From NCBI RefSeq assembly GCF_051014685.1, contig NW_027478763.1, forward strand, positions 124,001 through 188,000: a stretch of DNA of 64,000 nucleotides. Direction: 5' to 3'. Positions 47,196-59,658 of this stretch are shown piece by piece (the stretch's first letter is position 1; each line of letters begins with the position of its first letter). Made by a program: the position numbers and the translations under genes. The stretch comes from Ptiloglossa arizonensis. Lineage: Eukaryota; Arthropoda; Insecta; Hymenoptera; Colletidae. The notes beneath the pieces are model-generated. The model made no database searches, was not told the DNA's origin, and saw only the letters and a program-made list of their open reading frames with translations.

Positions 47196-49162
47196 CCTAT
47201 AACGCATAACGTATAACGCACAACGTATAACGTATAACGTATAACGTATAACGTATAACGTATAACGTATAACGTATAACGTATAACGTATAACGTATAA
47301 CGTATAACGTATAACGTATAACGTATAACGTATAACGTACAACGTATAACGTACATGGTATCACGTATAACGTATATCCTATAACGCATAATGTATATCC
47401 TATAACGCATAACGTATAGCGTATAACGCGTAACGTATACCGTATAACGTATAACGTATAACGTATAACGTGTAACGCATAACGTATAACGTATACCGTA
47501 TAACGTATAACGTCAAACGTATAACGTATAACGTATAACGTATAACGTATAACGCATAACGTATAACGTATAACGTATAACGTATAACGTATAACGTATA
47601 ACGTATAACGTATAACGTATAACGTATAACGTATAACGTATAACGTATAACGTATAACGTATAACGTATAACGTATAACGTATAACGTATAACGTATAAC
47701 GTATAACGTATAACGTATAACGTATAACGTATAACGTATAACGTATAACGTATAACGTATAACGTATAACGTATAACGTATAACGTATAACGTATAACGT
47801 ATAACGTATAACGTATAACGTATAACGTACAACATATAACGTATAACGTATAACGTATAACGTATAACGTATAACGTATAACGTATAACGTATAACGCAT
47901 AACGTATAACGTATAACGAATAACGCATAACGTATAGCGTATAACGCATAACGTATACCGTATAACGTATAACGTATAACGTATAACGTATAACGCATAA
48001 CGTATAACATATACCGTATAACGTATAACGTCAAACGTATAACGTATAACGTATAACGTATAACGTATGACGTATAACGTATAACGTATAACGTATAACG
48101 TATATCGTATAACGTATAACGTATAACGTATAACGTGTAACGTATAACGTATAACGTATAACATATAACGTATAACGTATAACGTATAACGTATAACGTA
48201 TAAAGTATAACGTATAACGTATAACGTATATCCTATAACGCATAACGTATAACGCACAACGTATAACTTATAACGTATAACGTATAACGTATAACGTATA
48301 ACGTATAACGTATAACGTATAACGTATAACGTATAACGTATAACGTATAACGTATAACGTATAACGTATAACGTATAACGTATAACGTATAACGTATAAC
48401 GTATAACGTATAACGTATAACGTATAACGTATAACGTATAACGTATAACGTACAACGTATAACGTACAAGGTATCACGTATAACGTATATCCTATAACGC
48501 ATAATGTATATCCTATAACGCATAACGTATAGCGTATAACGCATAAGGTATACCGTATAACGTATAACGTATAACGTATAACGTATAACGTATAACGTGT
48601 AACGTATAACGTATATCCTATAACGCATAACGTATAACGCACAACGTATAACGTATAACGTATAACGTATAACGTATAACGTATAACGTATAACGTATAA
48701 CGTATAACGTATAACGTATAACGTATAACGTATAACGTACAACGTATAACGTACAAGGTATCACGTATAACGTATATCCTATAACGCATAATGTATATCC
48801 TATAACGCATAACGTATAGCGTATAACGCATAAGGTATACCGTATAACGTATAACGTATAACGTATAACGTATAACGTATAACGTGTAACGTATAACGTA
48901 TATTCTATAACGCATAACGTATAACGCACAACGTATAACGTATAACGTATAACGTATAACGTATAACGTATAAAGTATAACGTATAACGTATAACGAATA
49001 TCCTATAACGCATAACGTATAACGCACAACGTATAACTTATAACGTATAACGTATAACGTATAACGTATAACGTATAACGTATAACGTATAACGTATAAC
49101 GTATAACGTATAACGTATAACGTATAACGTATAACGCATAACGTATAACGTATACCGTATAA
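47196..49162. repeat. 2.0-kb direct repeat, second member (copy 2)
   Basis: This is the counterpart of 25555-27535. The TACATGG marker is at about 47351. It has no indel cluster. Confidence 0.68.
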
Positions 49163-50807
49163 CGTATAACGTCAAACGTATAACGTATAACGTATAACGT
49201 ATAACGTATAACGCATAACGTATAACGTATAACGTATAACGTACAACGTATAACGTACAAGGTATCACGTATAACGTATATCCTATAACGCATAATGTAT
49301 ATCCTATAACGCATAACGTATAGCGTATAACGCATAACGTATAACGTATAACGTATAACGTATAACGTATAACGTATAACGTATAACGCATAACGTATAA
49401 CGCATAACGTATAACGTATAACGTGTAACGTATAACGTATGACGTATCACGTATAAGGTATGACCTATAACGCATAACGTGTAACGTATAACGTATAACG
49501 TATAACGTATAACGTATAACGTATAACGTATAACGTATAACGTATAACGTATAACGTATAACGTATAACGTATAACGTATAACGTATAACGTATAACGTA
49601 TAACGTATAACGTATAACGTATAACGTATAACGTATAACGTATAACATATAACGTATAACGTATAACGTATAACGTATAACGTATAACGTATAACGTATA
49701 ACGTATAACGTATAACGCATAACGTATAACGTATAACGTATAACGTACAACGTATAACGTACAAGGTATCACGTATAACGTATATCCTATAACGCATAAT
49801 GTATATCCTATAACGCATAACGTATAGCGTATAACGCATAACGTATAACGTATAACGTATAACGTATAACGTATAACGTATAACGCATAACGTATAACGC
49901 ATAACGTATAACGTATAACGTGTAACGTATAACGTATGACGTATCACGTATAAGGTATGACCTATAACGCATAACGTGTAACGTATAACGTATAACGTAT
50001 AACGTATAACGTATAACGTATAACGTATAACGTATAACGTATAACGTATAACGTATAACGTATAACGTATAACGTATAACGTATAACGTATAACGTATAA
50101 CGTATAACGTATAACGTATAACGTATAACGTATAACGTATAACGTATAACATATAACGTATAACGTATAACGTATAACGTATAACGTATAACGTATAACG
50201 TATAACGTATAACGTATAACGTATGACGTATAACGTATAACGTATAACGTATAACGTACAACATATAACGTATAACGTATAACGTATAACGTATAACGTA
50301 TAACGTATAACGCATAACGTATAACGTATAACGAATAACGTATAACGTATAACGTATAACGAATAACGTATAACGTATAACGTATAACGTATAACGTATA
50401 ACGTATAACGTATAACGTATAACGTATAACGTATAACGTATAACGTATAACGTATAACGCATAACGTATAACGCATAACGTATAACGTATAACGTATAAC
50501 GTATAACGTATAACGTATAACGTATAACGTAAACGTATAACGTATATCGTATAACGTATAACGTATAACGTATAACGTATAACGAATAACGTATAACGTA
50601 TAACGTATAACGTATGACGTATCACGTATAAGGTATGACCAATGACGCATAACGTATAGCGTATAACGCATAACGTATAACGTATAACGTATAACGTATA
50701 ACGTATAACGTATAACGTATAACGTATAACGTATAACGTATAACGTACAACGTATAACGTATAACGTATAACGTACAACGTATAACGTATAACGTATAAC
50801 GTACAAC

Positions 50808-51257
50808 GTATAACGTATAACGTATAACGTATAACGTATAACGTATAACGTATAACGTATAACGTATAACGTATAACGTATAACGTATAACGTATAACGT
50901 ATAACGTATAACGTATAACGTATAACGTATAACGTATAACGTATAACGTATAACGTATAACGTATAACGTATAACGTATAACGTATAACGTATAACGTAT
51001 AACGTATAACGTATAACGTATAACGTATAACGTATAACGTATAACGTATAACGTATAACGTATAACGTATAACGTATAACGTATAACGTATAACGTATAA
51101 CGTATAACGTATAACGTATAACGTATAACGTATAACGTATAACGTATAACGTATAACGTATAACGTATAACGTATAACGTATAACGTATAACGTATAACG
51201 TATAACGTATAACGTATAACGTATAACGTATAACGTATAACGTATAACGTATAACGT
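50808..51257. repeat. Pure TATAACG run of about 64 monomers
   Basis: No variant monomer is visible across about 450 bp, one of the longest homogeneous stretches. Its counterpart in copy 1 (29190-29640) is inside the indel-rich zone. Confidence 0.8.
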
Positions 51258-52682
51258 ACAACGTATAACGTACAAGGTATCACGTATAACGTATATCCTA
51301 TAACGCATAATGTATATCCTATAACGCATAACGTATAGCGTATAACGCATAACGTATAACGTATAACGTATAACGTATAACGTATAACGTATAACGTATA
51401 CCGTACAACGTATAACGTACAAGGTATCACGTATAACGTATATCCTATAACGCATAATGTATATCCTATAACGCATAACGTATAGCGTATAACGCATAAC
51501 GTATAACGTATAACGCATAACGTATAACGCATAACGTATAACGTATAACGTGTAACGTATAACGTATGACGTATCACGTATAAGGTATGACCTATAACGC
51601 ATAACGTGTAACGTATAACGTATAACGTATAACGTATAACGTATAACGTATAACGTATAACGTATAACGTATAACGTATAACGTATAACGTATAACGTAT
51701 AACGTATAACGTGTAACGTATAACGTATAACGTATAACATATAACGTATAACGTATAACGTATAAAGTATAACGTATAAAGTATAACGTATAACGTATAA
51801 CGTATATCCTATAACGCATAACGTATAACGCACAACGTATAACTTATAACGTATAACGTATAACGTATAACGTATAACGTACAACGTATAACGTATAACG
51901 TATAACGTATAACGTATAACGTATAACGTATAACGTATAACGTATAACGTATAACGTATAACGTATAACGTATAACGTATAACGTATAACGTATAACGTA
52001 TAACGCATAACGTATAACGTATAACGAATAACGTAAACGTATAACGTATAACGTATAACGTATAACGTATAACGTATAACGTATAACGTATAACGTATAA
52101 CGTATAACGTATAACGTATAACGTATAACGTATAACGTATAACGTATAACGTATAACGTATAACGTATAACGTATAACGTATAACGTATAAGGTATAACG
52201 TATAACGTATAACGTATAACGTATAACGTATAACGAATAACGTATAACGTATAACGTATAACGTATAACGTATAACGTATAACGTATAACGTATAACGTA
52301 TAACGTATAACGTATAACGTATAACGTATAACGCATAACGTATAACGCATAACGTATAACGTATAACGTATAACGTATAACGTGTAACGTATAACGTATA
52401 ACGTATAACATATAACGTATAACGTATAACGTATAACGTATAACGTATAAAGTATAACGTATAACGTATAACGTATATCCTATAACGCATAACGTATAAC
52501 GCACAACGTATAACTTATAACGTATAACGTATAACGTATAACGTATAACGTATAACGTATAACGTATAACGTATAACGTACAACGTATAACGTACAAGGT
52601 ATCACGTATAACGTATATCCTATAACGCATAATGTATATCCTATAACGCATAACGTATAGCGTATAACGCATAACGTATACC

Positions 52683-53165
52683 GTATAACGTATAACGTAC
52701 AAGGTATCACGTATAACGTATATCCTATAACGCATAATGTATATCCTATAACGCATAACGTATAGCGTATAACGCATAACGTATACCGTATAACGTATAA
52801 CGTATAACGTATAACGTATAACGCATAACGTATAACGTATACCGTATAACGTATAACGTCAAACGTATAACGTATAACGTATAACGTATAACGTATAACG
52901 CATAACGTATAACGTATAACGTATAACGTACAACGTATAACGTACAAGGTATCACGTATAACGTATATCCTATAACGCATAATGAATATCCTATAACGCA
53001 TAACGTATAGCGTATAACGCATAACGTATAACGTATAACGTATAACGTATAACGTATAACGTATAACGCATAACGTATAACGCATAACGTATAACGTATA
53101 ACGTGTAACGTATAACGTATGACGTATCACGTATAAGGTATGACCTATAACGCATAACGTGTAAC
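52683..53165. repeat. 483-bp module, TATAGCG type
   Basis: It has the same landmark order and an exact length of 483 bp, and it starts the first member of the 2.6-kb tandem pair. Its counterpart in copy 1 (about 31070-31507) is broken by indels and so is not listed as an intact module. Confidence 0.83.
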
Positions 53166-55298
53166 GTATAACGTATAACGTATAACGTATAACGTATAAC
53201 GTATAACGTATAACGTATAACGTATAACGTATAACGTATAACGTATAACGTATAACGTATAACGTATAACGTATAACGTATAACGTATAACGTATAACGT
53301 ATAACGTATAACGTATAACGTATAACGTATAACGTATAACGTATAACGTATAACGTATAACGTATAACGTATAACGTATAACGTATAACGTATAACGTAT
53401 AACGTATAACGTATAACGTATAACGTATAACGTATAACGTATAACGTATAACGTATAACGTATAACGTATAACGTATAACGTATAACGTATAACGTATAA
53501 CATATAACGTATAACGTATAACGTATAACGTATAACGCATAACGTATAACGCATAACGAATAACGTATAACGTATAACGTATAACGTATAACGTATAACG
53601 TATAACGTATAACGTATAACGTATAACGTATAACGTATAACGTATAACGCATAACGTATAACGCATAACGTATAACGCATAACGTATAACGTATAACGTA
53701 TAACGTATAACGTAAACGTATAACGTATATCGTATAACGTATAACGTATAACGTATAACGTATAACGAATAACGTATAACGTATAACGTATAACGTATGA
53801 CGTATCACGTATAAGGTATGACCAATGACGCATAACGTATAGCGTATAACGCATAACGTATAACGTATAACGTATAACGTATAACGTATAACGTATAACC
53901 TATAACGTATAACGTATAACGTATAACGTATAACGTATAACGTATAACGTATAACGTATAACGTATAACGTATAACGTATAACATATAACGTATAACGTA
54001 TAACGTATAACGTATAACGTATAACGTATAACGTATAACGTATAACGTATAACGTATAACGTATAACGTATAACGTATAACGTATAACGTATAACGTATA
54101 ACGTATAACGTATAACGTATAACGTATAACGTATAACGTATAACGTATAACGTATAACGTATAACGTATAACGTATAACGTATAACGTATAACGTATAAC
54201 GTATAACGTATAACGTATAACGTATAACGTATAACGTATAACGTATAACGTATAACGTATAACGTATAACGTATAACGTATAACGTATAACGTATAACGT
54301 ATAACGTATAACGTATAACGTATAACGTATAACGTATAACGTATAACGTATAACGTATAACGTATAACGTATAACGTGTAACGTATAACGTATGACGTAT
54401 CACGTATAAGGTATGACCTATAACGCATAACGTGTAACGTATAACGTATAACGTATAACGTATAACGTATAACGTATAACGTATAACGTATAACGTATAA
54501 CGTATAACGTATAACGTATATCGTATAACGTATAACGTATAACGTATAACGTATAACGTATAACGTATAACGTATAACATATAACGTATAACGTATAACG
54601 TATAACGAATAACGTATAACGTATAACGTATAACGTCTAACGTATAATGTATAACGTATAACGTATAACGTATAACGTAAAACGTATAACGTATAACGTA
54701 TAACGTATAACGTATGACGTATAACGTATAACGTATAACGTAAACGTATAACGTATATCGTATAACGTATAACGTATAACGTATAACGTATAACGAATAA
54801 CGTATAAGGTATAACGTATAACGTATAACGTATAACGTATAACGTATAACGAATAACGTATAACGTATAACGTATAACGTATAACGTATAACGTATAACG
54901 TATAACGTATAACGTATAACGTATAACGTATAACGTATAACGTATAACGCATAACGTATAACGCATAACGTATAACGTATAACGTATAACGTATAACGTG
55001 TAACGTATAACGTATAACGTATAACATATAACGTATAACGTATAACGTATAACGTATAACGTATAAAGTATAACGTATAACGTATAACGTATATCCTATA
55101 ACGCATAACGTATAACGCACAACGTATAACTTATAACGTATAACGTATAACGTATAACGTATAACGTATAACGTATAACGTATAACGTATAACGTACAAC
55201 GTATAACGTACAAGGTATCACGTATAACGTATATCCTATAACGCATAATGTATATCCTATAACGCATAACGTATAGCGTATAACGCATAACGTATACC
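52683..55298. repeat. 2.6-kb tandem pair, first member (mariner site empty)
   Basis: This 2616-bp segment runs from one 483-bp module to the next. It contains a TAAACG-TATATCG block (about 53712), a TATGACC-AATGACG block (about 53815), a TATAACC monomer ending at 53900, a nearly pure array, TGTAACG at 54376, TCTAACG/TATAATG (about 54634) and TAAAACG. The same markers in the same order follow 55299. The position equivalent to the mariner insertion, about 53951, is uninterrupted heptamer array. Confidence 0.75.
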
Positions 55299-55781
55299 GT
55301 ATAACGTATAACGTACAAGGTATCACGTATAACGTATATCCTATAACGCATAATGTATATCCTATAACGCATAACGTATAGCGTATAACGCATAACGTAT
55401 ACCGTATAACGTATAACGTATAACGTATAACGTATAACGCATAACGTATAACGTATACCGTATAACGTATAACGTCAAACGTATAACGTATAACGTATAA
55501 CGTATAACGTATAACGCATAACGTATAACGTATAACGTATAACGTACAACGTATAACGTACAAGGTATCACGTATAACGTATATCCTATAACGCATAATG
55601 AATATCCTATAACGCATAACGTATAGCGTATAACGCATAACGTATAACGTATAACGTATAACGTATAACGTATAACGTATAACGCATAACGTATAACGCA
55701 TAACGTATAACGTATAACGTGTAACGTATAACGTATGACGTATCACGTATAAGGTATGACCTATAACGCATAACGTGTAAC
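55299..55781. repeat. 483-bp module, TATAGCG type
   Basis: It has the same landmark order and an exact length of 483 bp, and it starts the second member of the 2.6-kb tandem pair, the one that carries the mariner. Confidence 0.83.
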
Positions 55782-56564
55782 GTATAACGTATAACGTATA
55801 ACGTATAACGTATAACGTATAACGTATAACGTATAACGTATAACGTATAACGTATAACGTATAACGTATAACGTATAACGTATAACGTATAACGTATAAC
55901 GTATAACGTATAACGTATAACGTATAACGTATAACGTATAACGTATAACGTATAACGTATAACGTATAACGTATAACGTATAACGTATAACGTATAACGT
56001 ATAACGTATAACGTATAACGTATAACGTATAACGTATAACGTATAACGTATAACGTATAACGTATAACGTATAACGTATAACGTATAACGTATAACGTAT
56101 AACGTATAACGTATAACGTATAACGTATAACGTATAACGCATAACGTATAACGCATAACGAATAACGTATAACGTATAACGTATAACGTATAACGTATAA
56201 CGTATAACGTATAACGTATAACGTATAACGTATAACGTATAACGTATAACGCATAACGTATAACGCATAACGTATAACGTATAACGTATAACGTATAACG
56301 TATAACGTATAACGTAAACGTATAACGTAAACGTATAACGTATATCGTATAACGTATAACGTATAACGTATAACGTATAACGAATAACGTATAACGTATA
56401 ACGTATAACGTATGACGTATCACGTATAAGGTATGACCAATGACGCATAACGTATAGCGTATAACGCATAACGTATAACGTATAACGTATAACGTATAAC
56501 GTATAACGTATAACCTATAACGTATAACGTATAACGTATAACGTATAACGTATAACGTATAACG

Positions 56565-56566
56565 TA
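56565..56566. other. TA target site duplication, left
   Basis: This TA directly precedes the left terminal repeat and corresponds to the first TA of a TATAACG monomer. Mariner elements integrate at TA and duplicate it. Confidence 0.9.
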
Positions 56567-56598
56567 CGAGGTTTGTTCAAAAAGTATCGCGAATTTTG
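56567..56598 (+). repeat. Mariner left terminal inverted repeat
   Basis: The 32-bp repeat begins CGAGGTTTGTTC and ends in GCGAATTTTG. It pairs with 57857-57888. The only mismatch is at position 7 (T here, G on the other end). Terminal repeats bind the N-terminal helix-turn-helix domains of the transposase. Confidence 0.95.
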
Positions 56599-56772
56599 AA
56601 TTTTCGCGGGTTACGTATATTCGAATTTCGATCTTTTTGTGGCTTTATGTTGGTACTCATGTCTCTCACTTATGCCGACAAGCTCGGCCATTTTGAATGT
56701 TCACTTAATGGTTGACAGCTGCTTTGCTTGCACGTGTTTTGGATCGTCTTCGATTTTTACCTATTAAGAAAA
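56599..56772 (+). promoter_or_regulatory. Mariner 5' leader, presumed promoter and UTR
   Basis: This is 174 bp of non-repeat sequence between the left terminal repeat and the transposase start. Mariner promoters usually lie in this interval. No convincing TATA box is visible. A CACGTG hexamer is present at 56731-56736, of unknown relevance. Confidence 0.4.
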
Positions 56773-57834
56773 ATGGATCAAAGAACCTGTATCAAATTTT
56801 GTGTGAAAAACGAAATTAAGTGCGCGGATGCATTCCGAATGTTGACTGTGCCATACGGAGAAGCTACCTTGGACCGAAGCAACGTTTATCGGTGGTACAA
56901 AATGTTCTCAGAAGGCCGAGAAGATGGGAACGACAAAGAGCGTGCCGGACGCCCGAGCACTTCAACAACAGACGAAAAAATTAATGAAGTGGAGAAAATG
57001 ATATTGGCCAATCGTCGAATCACCGTTAGAGAAGTTGCTGAGGACCTAAACATATCGATTGGCTCGTGCCATTCGATTTTTATCAATGATTTGGGCATGA
57101 GACGGGTCGCCGCGAAATTCGTACCAAAATTGCTCAATTGCGACCAAAAACAGCTTCGCATGAACATTGCTAATGAGATGTTGGACTCTGTCCGCGACGA
57201 CCCAAATTTGCTCCAGAGGGTCATAACTGGTGACGAATCGTGGGTTTATGGTTATGACGTGGAAACCAAAGCTCAATCATCTCAATGGAAGCTGCCACAC
57301 GAACCAAGACCGAAAAAAGCGCGCCAAGTTCGGTCGAATGTGAAAGTTTTGCTGACAGTTTTCTTCGATTGCAGGGGCGTGGTGCATCATGAGTACTTGC
57401 CACAGGGTAGAACGGTCAATAAAGAATATTACCTGCAAGTTATGCGCAATTTGCGCGAAGCAATCCGCCAGAAACGCCCGGATTTGTGGAAGAACAAAAA
57501 TTGGCTTTTGCACCACGATAACGCCCCTGCTCACACATCCTTGCTTGTGCGCGACTTTTTGGCCAAAAACAACACACTAATGATGCCGCAGCCACCGTAT
57601 TCCCCAGATCTGGCCCCCTGCGACTTTTTCTTGTTCCCTAAACTGAAGAGGCCCATGAAAGAACGACGTTACGCTACGCTTGACGAGATAAAGACGGCAT
57701 CGAAGGAGGAGCTGAAAAGGATACAAAAAAATGATTTTTTGAAGTGCTTCGAAGATTGGAAAAACCGTTGGCACAAGTGTATAATATCTCATGGGGATTA
57801 CTTTGAAGGGGACAAAATAGATATTCATGAATAA
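56773..57834 (+). CDS. Mariner transposase, intact, DD34D catalytic triad
   Basis: This 353-residue protein should cut the mariner at its inverted repeats and reinsert it at TA sites, acting in the nucleus as a dimer as known for the family. Residues about 5-46 form the first helix-turn-helix (IKFCVKN start, VYRWYKMF), followed by a GRPS minor-groove motif at 59-62 and a second helix-turn-helix at about 63-110. KFVPKL at 115-120 is the family linker motif (WVPHEL in Mos1). The RNase-H-like catalytic domain has D154 (in GDESW), D249 (in HHDNAPAH) and D284 (in YSPDLAPCD), with 34 residues between the last two, the mariner DD34D signature. The start was chosen at 56773 because relatives begin at this methionine and A at -3 and G at +4 favour it. 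An in-frame ATG at 56728 would add 15 unconserved residues. Length is normal (about 345-355) and there is no stop or frameshift. Database labels such as Mos1 or SETMAR for its relatives would be loose. Confidence 0.96.
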   Translation: MDQRTCIKFCVKNEIKCADAFRMLTVPYGEATLDRSNVYRWYKMFSEGREDGNDKERAGRPSTSTTDEKINEVEKMILANRRITVREVAEDLNISIGSCHSIFINDLGMRRVAAKFVPKLLNCDQKQLRMNIANEMLDSVRDDPNLLQRVITGDESWVYGYDVETKAQSSQWKLPHEPRPKKARQVRSNVKVLLTVFFDCRGVVHHEYLPQGRTVNKEYYLQVMRNLREAIRQKRPDLWKNKNWLLHHDNAPAHTSLLVRDFLAKNNTLMMPQPPYSPDLAPCDFFLFPKLKRPMKERRYATLDEIKTASKEELKRIQKNDFLKCFEDWKNRWHKCIISHGDYFEGDKIDIHE

Positions 57835-57839
57835 ATAAA
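57830..57839 (+). terminator. Candidate polyadenylation signals at the transposase stop
   Basis: Two overlapping AATAAA hexamers (57830-57835 and 57834-57839) sit on and just after the TAA stop codon. Only about 50 bp of element remain before its end, so such a compact 3' end is expected for a mariner. Use in polyadenylation is inferred. Confidence 0.5.
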
Positions 57840-57856
57840 TAATTTTTGAAAAAACA

Positions 57857-57888
57857 CAAAATTCGCGATACTTTTTGAACACACCTCG
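57857..57888 (-). repeat. Mariner right terminal inverted repeat
   Basis: Read on the minus strand it begins CGAGGTGTGTTC and matches the left end at 31 of 32 positions. Confidence 0.95.
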
Positions 57889-57890
57889 TA
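57889..57890. other. TA target site duplication, right
   Basis: This TA directly follows the right terminal repeat and is followed by TAACG, so it completes a normal monomer. Confidence 0.9.
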
Positions 57891-59658
57891 TAACGTATAA
57901 CGTATAACGTATAACGTATAACGTATAACGTATAACGTATAACGTATAACGTATAACGTATAACGTATAACGTATAACGTATAACGTATAACGTATAACG
58001 TATAACGTATAACGTATAACGTATAACGTATAACGTATAACGTATAACGTATAACGTATAACGTATAACGTATAACGTATAACGTATAACGTATAACGTA
58101 TAACGTATAACGTATAACGTATAACGTATAACGTATAACGTATAACGTATAACGTATAACGTATAACGTATAACGTATAACGTATAACGTATAACGTATA
58201 ACGTATAACGTATAACGTATAACGTATAACGTATAACGTATAACGTATAACGTATAACGTATAACGTATAACGTATAACGTATAACGTATAACGTATAAC
58301 GTATAACGTATAACGTATAACGTATAACGTGTAACGTATAACGTATGACGTATCACGTATAAGGTATGACCTATAACGCATAACGTGTAACGTATAACGT
58401 ATAACGTATAACGTATAACGTATAACGTATAACGTATAACGTATAACGTATAACGTATAACGTATAACGTATATCGTATAACGTATAACGTATAACGTAT
58501 AACGTATAACGTATAACGTATAACGTATAACATATAACGTATAACGTATAACGTATAACGAATAACGTATAACGTATAACGTATAACGTCTAACGTATAA
58601 TGTATAACGTATAACGTATAACGTATAACGTAAAACGTATAACGTATAACGTATAACGTATAACGTATGACGTATAACGTATAACGTATAACGTAAACGT
58701 ATAACGTATATCGTATAACGTATAACGTATAACGTATAACGTATAACGAATAACGTATAACGTATAACGTATAACGTATAACGTATGACATTATCACGTA
58801 TAAGGTATGACCTATGACGCATAACGTATAGCGTATAACGCATAACGTATAACGTATAACGTATAACGTATAACGTATAACGTATAACGTATAACGTGTA
58901 ACGTATAACGTATAACGTATAACGTATAACGTATAACGTATAACGTATAACGTATAACGTATAACGTATAACGTATAACGTATAACGTATAACGTATAAC
59001 GTATAACGTATAACGTATAACGTATAACGTATAACGTGTAACGTATAACGTATAACGTATAACATATAACGTATAACGTATAACGTATAACGTATAACGT
59101 ATAAAGTATAACGTATAACGTATAACGTATATCCTATAACGCATAACGTATAACGCACAACGTATAACTTATAACGTATAACGTATAACGTATAACGTAT
59201 AACGTATAACGTATAACGTATAACGTTTAACGTATAACGTATAACGTATAACGTATAACGTATAACGTATAACGTATAACGTATAACGTATAACGTATAA
59301 CGTATAACGTATAACGTATAACGTATAACGTATAACGTATAACGTATAACGTATAACGTATAACGTATAACGTATAACGTACAACGTATAACGTACAAGG
59401 TATCACGTATAACGTATATCCTATAACGCATAATGTATATCCTATAACGCATAACGTATAGCGTATAACGCATAAGGTATACCGTATAACGTATAACGTA
59501 TAACGTATAACGTATAACGTATAACGTGTAACGTATAACGTATATCCTATAACGCATAACGTATAACGCACAACGTATAACGTATAACGTATAACGTATA
59601 ACGTATAACGTATAACGTATAACGTATAACGTATAACGTATAACGTATAACGTATAAC

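Larger units (their letters stand above)
34296..55963. repeat. 21.65-kb tandem duplication, copy 2
   Basis: This is the second copy, in the same orientation and directly adjacent. Isolated differences from copy 1 include AACAACG at about 36230 where copy 1 has TACAACG, and loss of the extra TATATCG seen at about 25028 in copy 1. Its right edge lies somewhere inside a pure TATAACG run at about 55782-56138, so the stated end is approximate. Confidence 0.83.
1..56566. repeat. TATAACG heptamer satellite array, part left of the mariner
   Basis: The stretch is a continuous head-to-tail array of the 7-bp monomer TATAACG, about 29% GC with one CpG per unit. All monomers have the same orientation and I see no inversion. 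Variant monomers are mostly single or double substitutions that keep the 7-bp phase, and every monomer position varies somewhere: CATAACG, TGTAACG, TACAACG, TATGACG, TATCACG, TATAGCG, TATACCG, TATAATG, TATAACA, TATGACC. They occur in fixed strings rather than at random. No gene, RNA gene or non-repeat sequence is visible in it. The array runs off the left edge of the window. Its role (centromeric, pericentromeric or subtelomeric) cannot be told from sequence alone. Confidence 0.98.
56567..57888 (+). mobile_element. Intact mariner (Tc1/mariner) DNA transposon
   Basis: This is the only non-satellite sequence in the window. It is 1322 bp, typical of mariner. It has 32-bp terminal inverted repeats matching at 31 of 32 positions, is flanked by a TA on each side, and holds one intact transposase gene. 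Removing the element with one TA restores a perfect heptamer junction, so the insertion is clean with no deletion of target DNA. Terminal CGAGGT and the transposase sequence place it in a mariner group widespread in arthropods. I cannot name the subfamily with confidence, but it is neither Mos1 nor Himar1 by sequence. The intact ends and gene suggest a young and possibly mobile copy. Confidence 0.97.
55299..58750. repeat. 2.6-kb tandem pair, second member (mariner site filled)
   Basis: TATAACC ends at 56515, an offset of 2615 from the first member. After removing the mariner and one TA (1324 bp), TGTAACG at 58329 is offset by 2629, which is two heptamers longer. TCTAACG, TAAAACG and TAAACG-TATATCG follow in order to about 58740, and then the sequence diverges. 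A 13-bp duplication gives two 6-bp TAAACG units at about 56314-56330 where the first member has one. Confidence 0.72.

Noticed and set aside
56728..56772. Upstream in-frame ATG that would extend the transposase by 15 residues
   Set aside because: The extra residues do not resemble mariner N-termini, and the ATG at 56773 has the better context and matches the usual family start.
56886..57534. Short ORFs antisense to, or in another frame of, the mariner transposase
   Set aside because: They are shadows of the 353-residue transposase, with no recognisable protein features.
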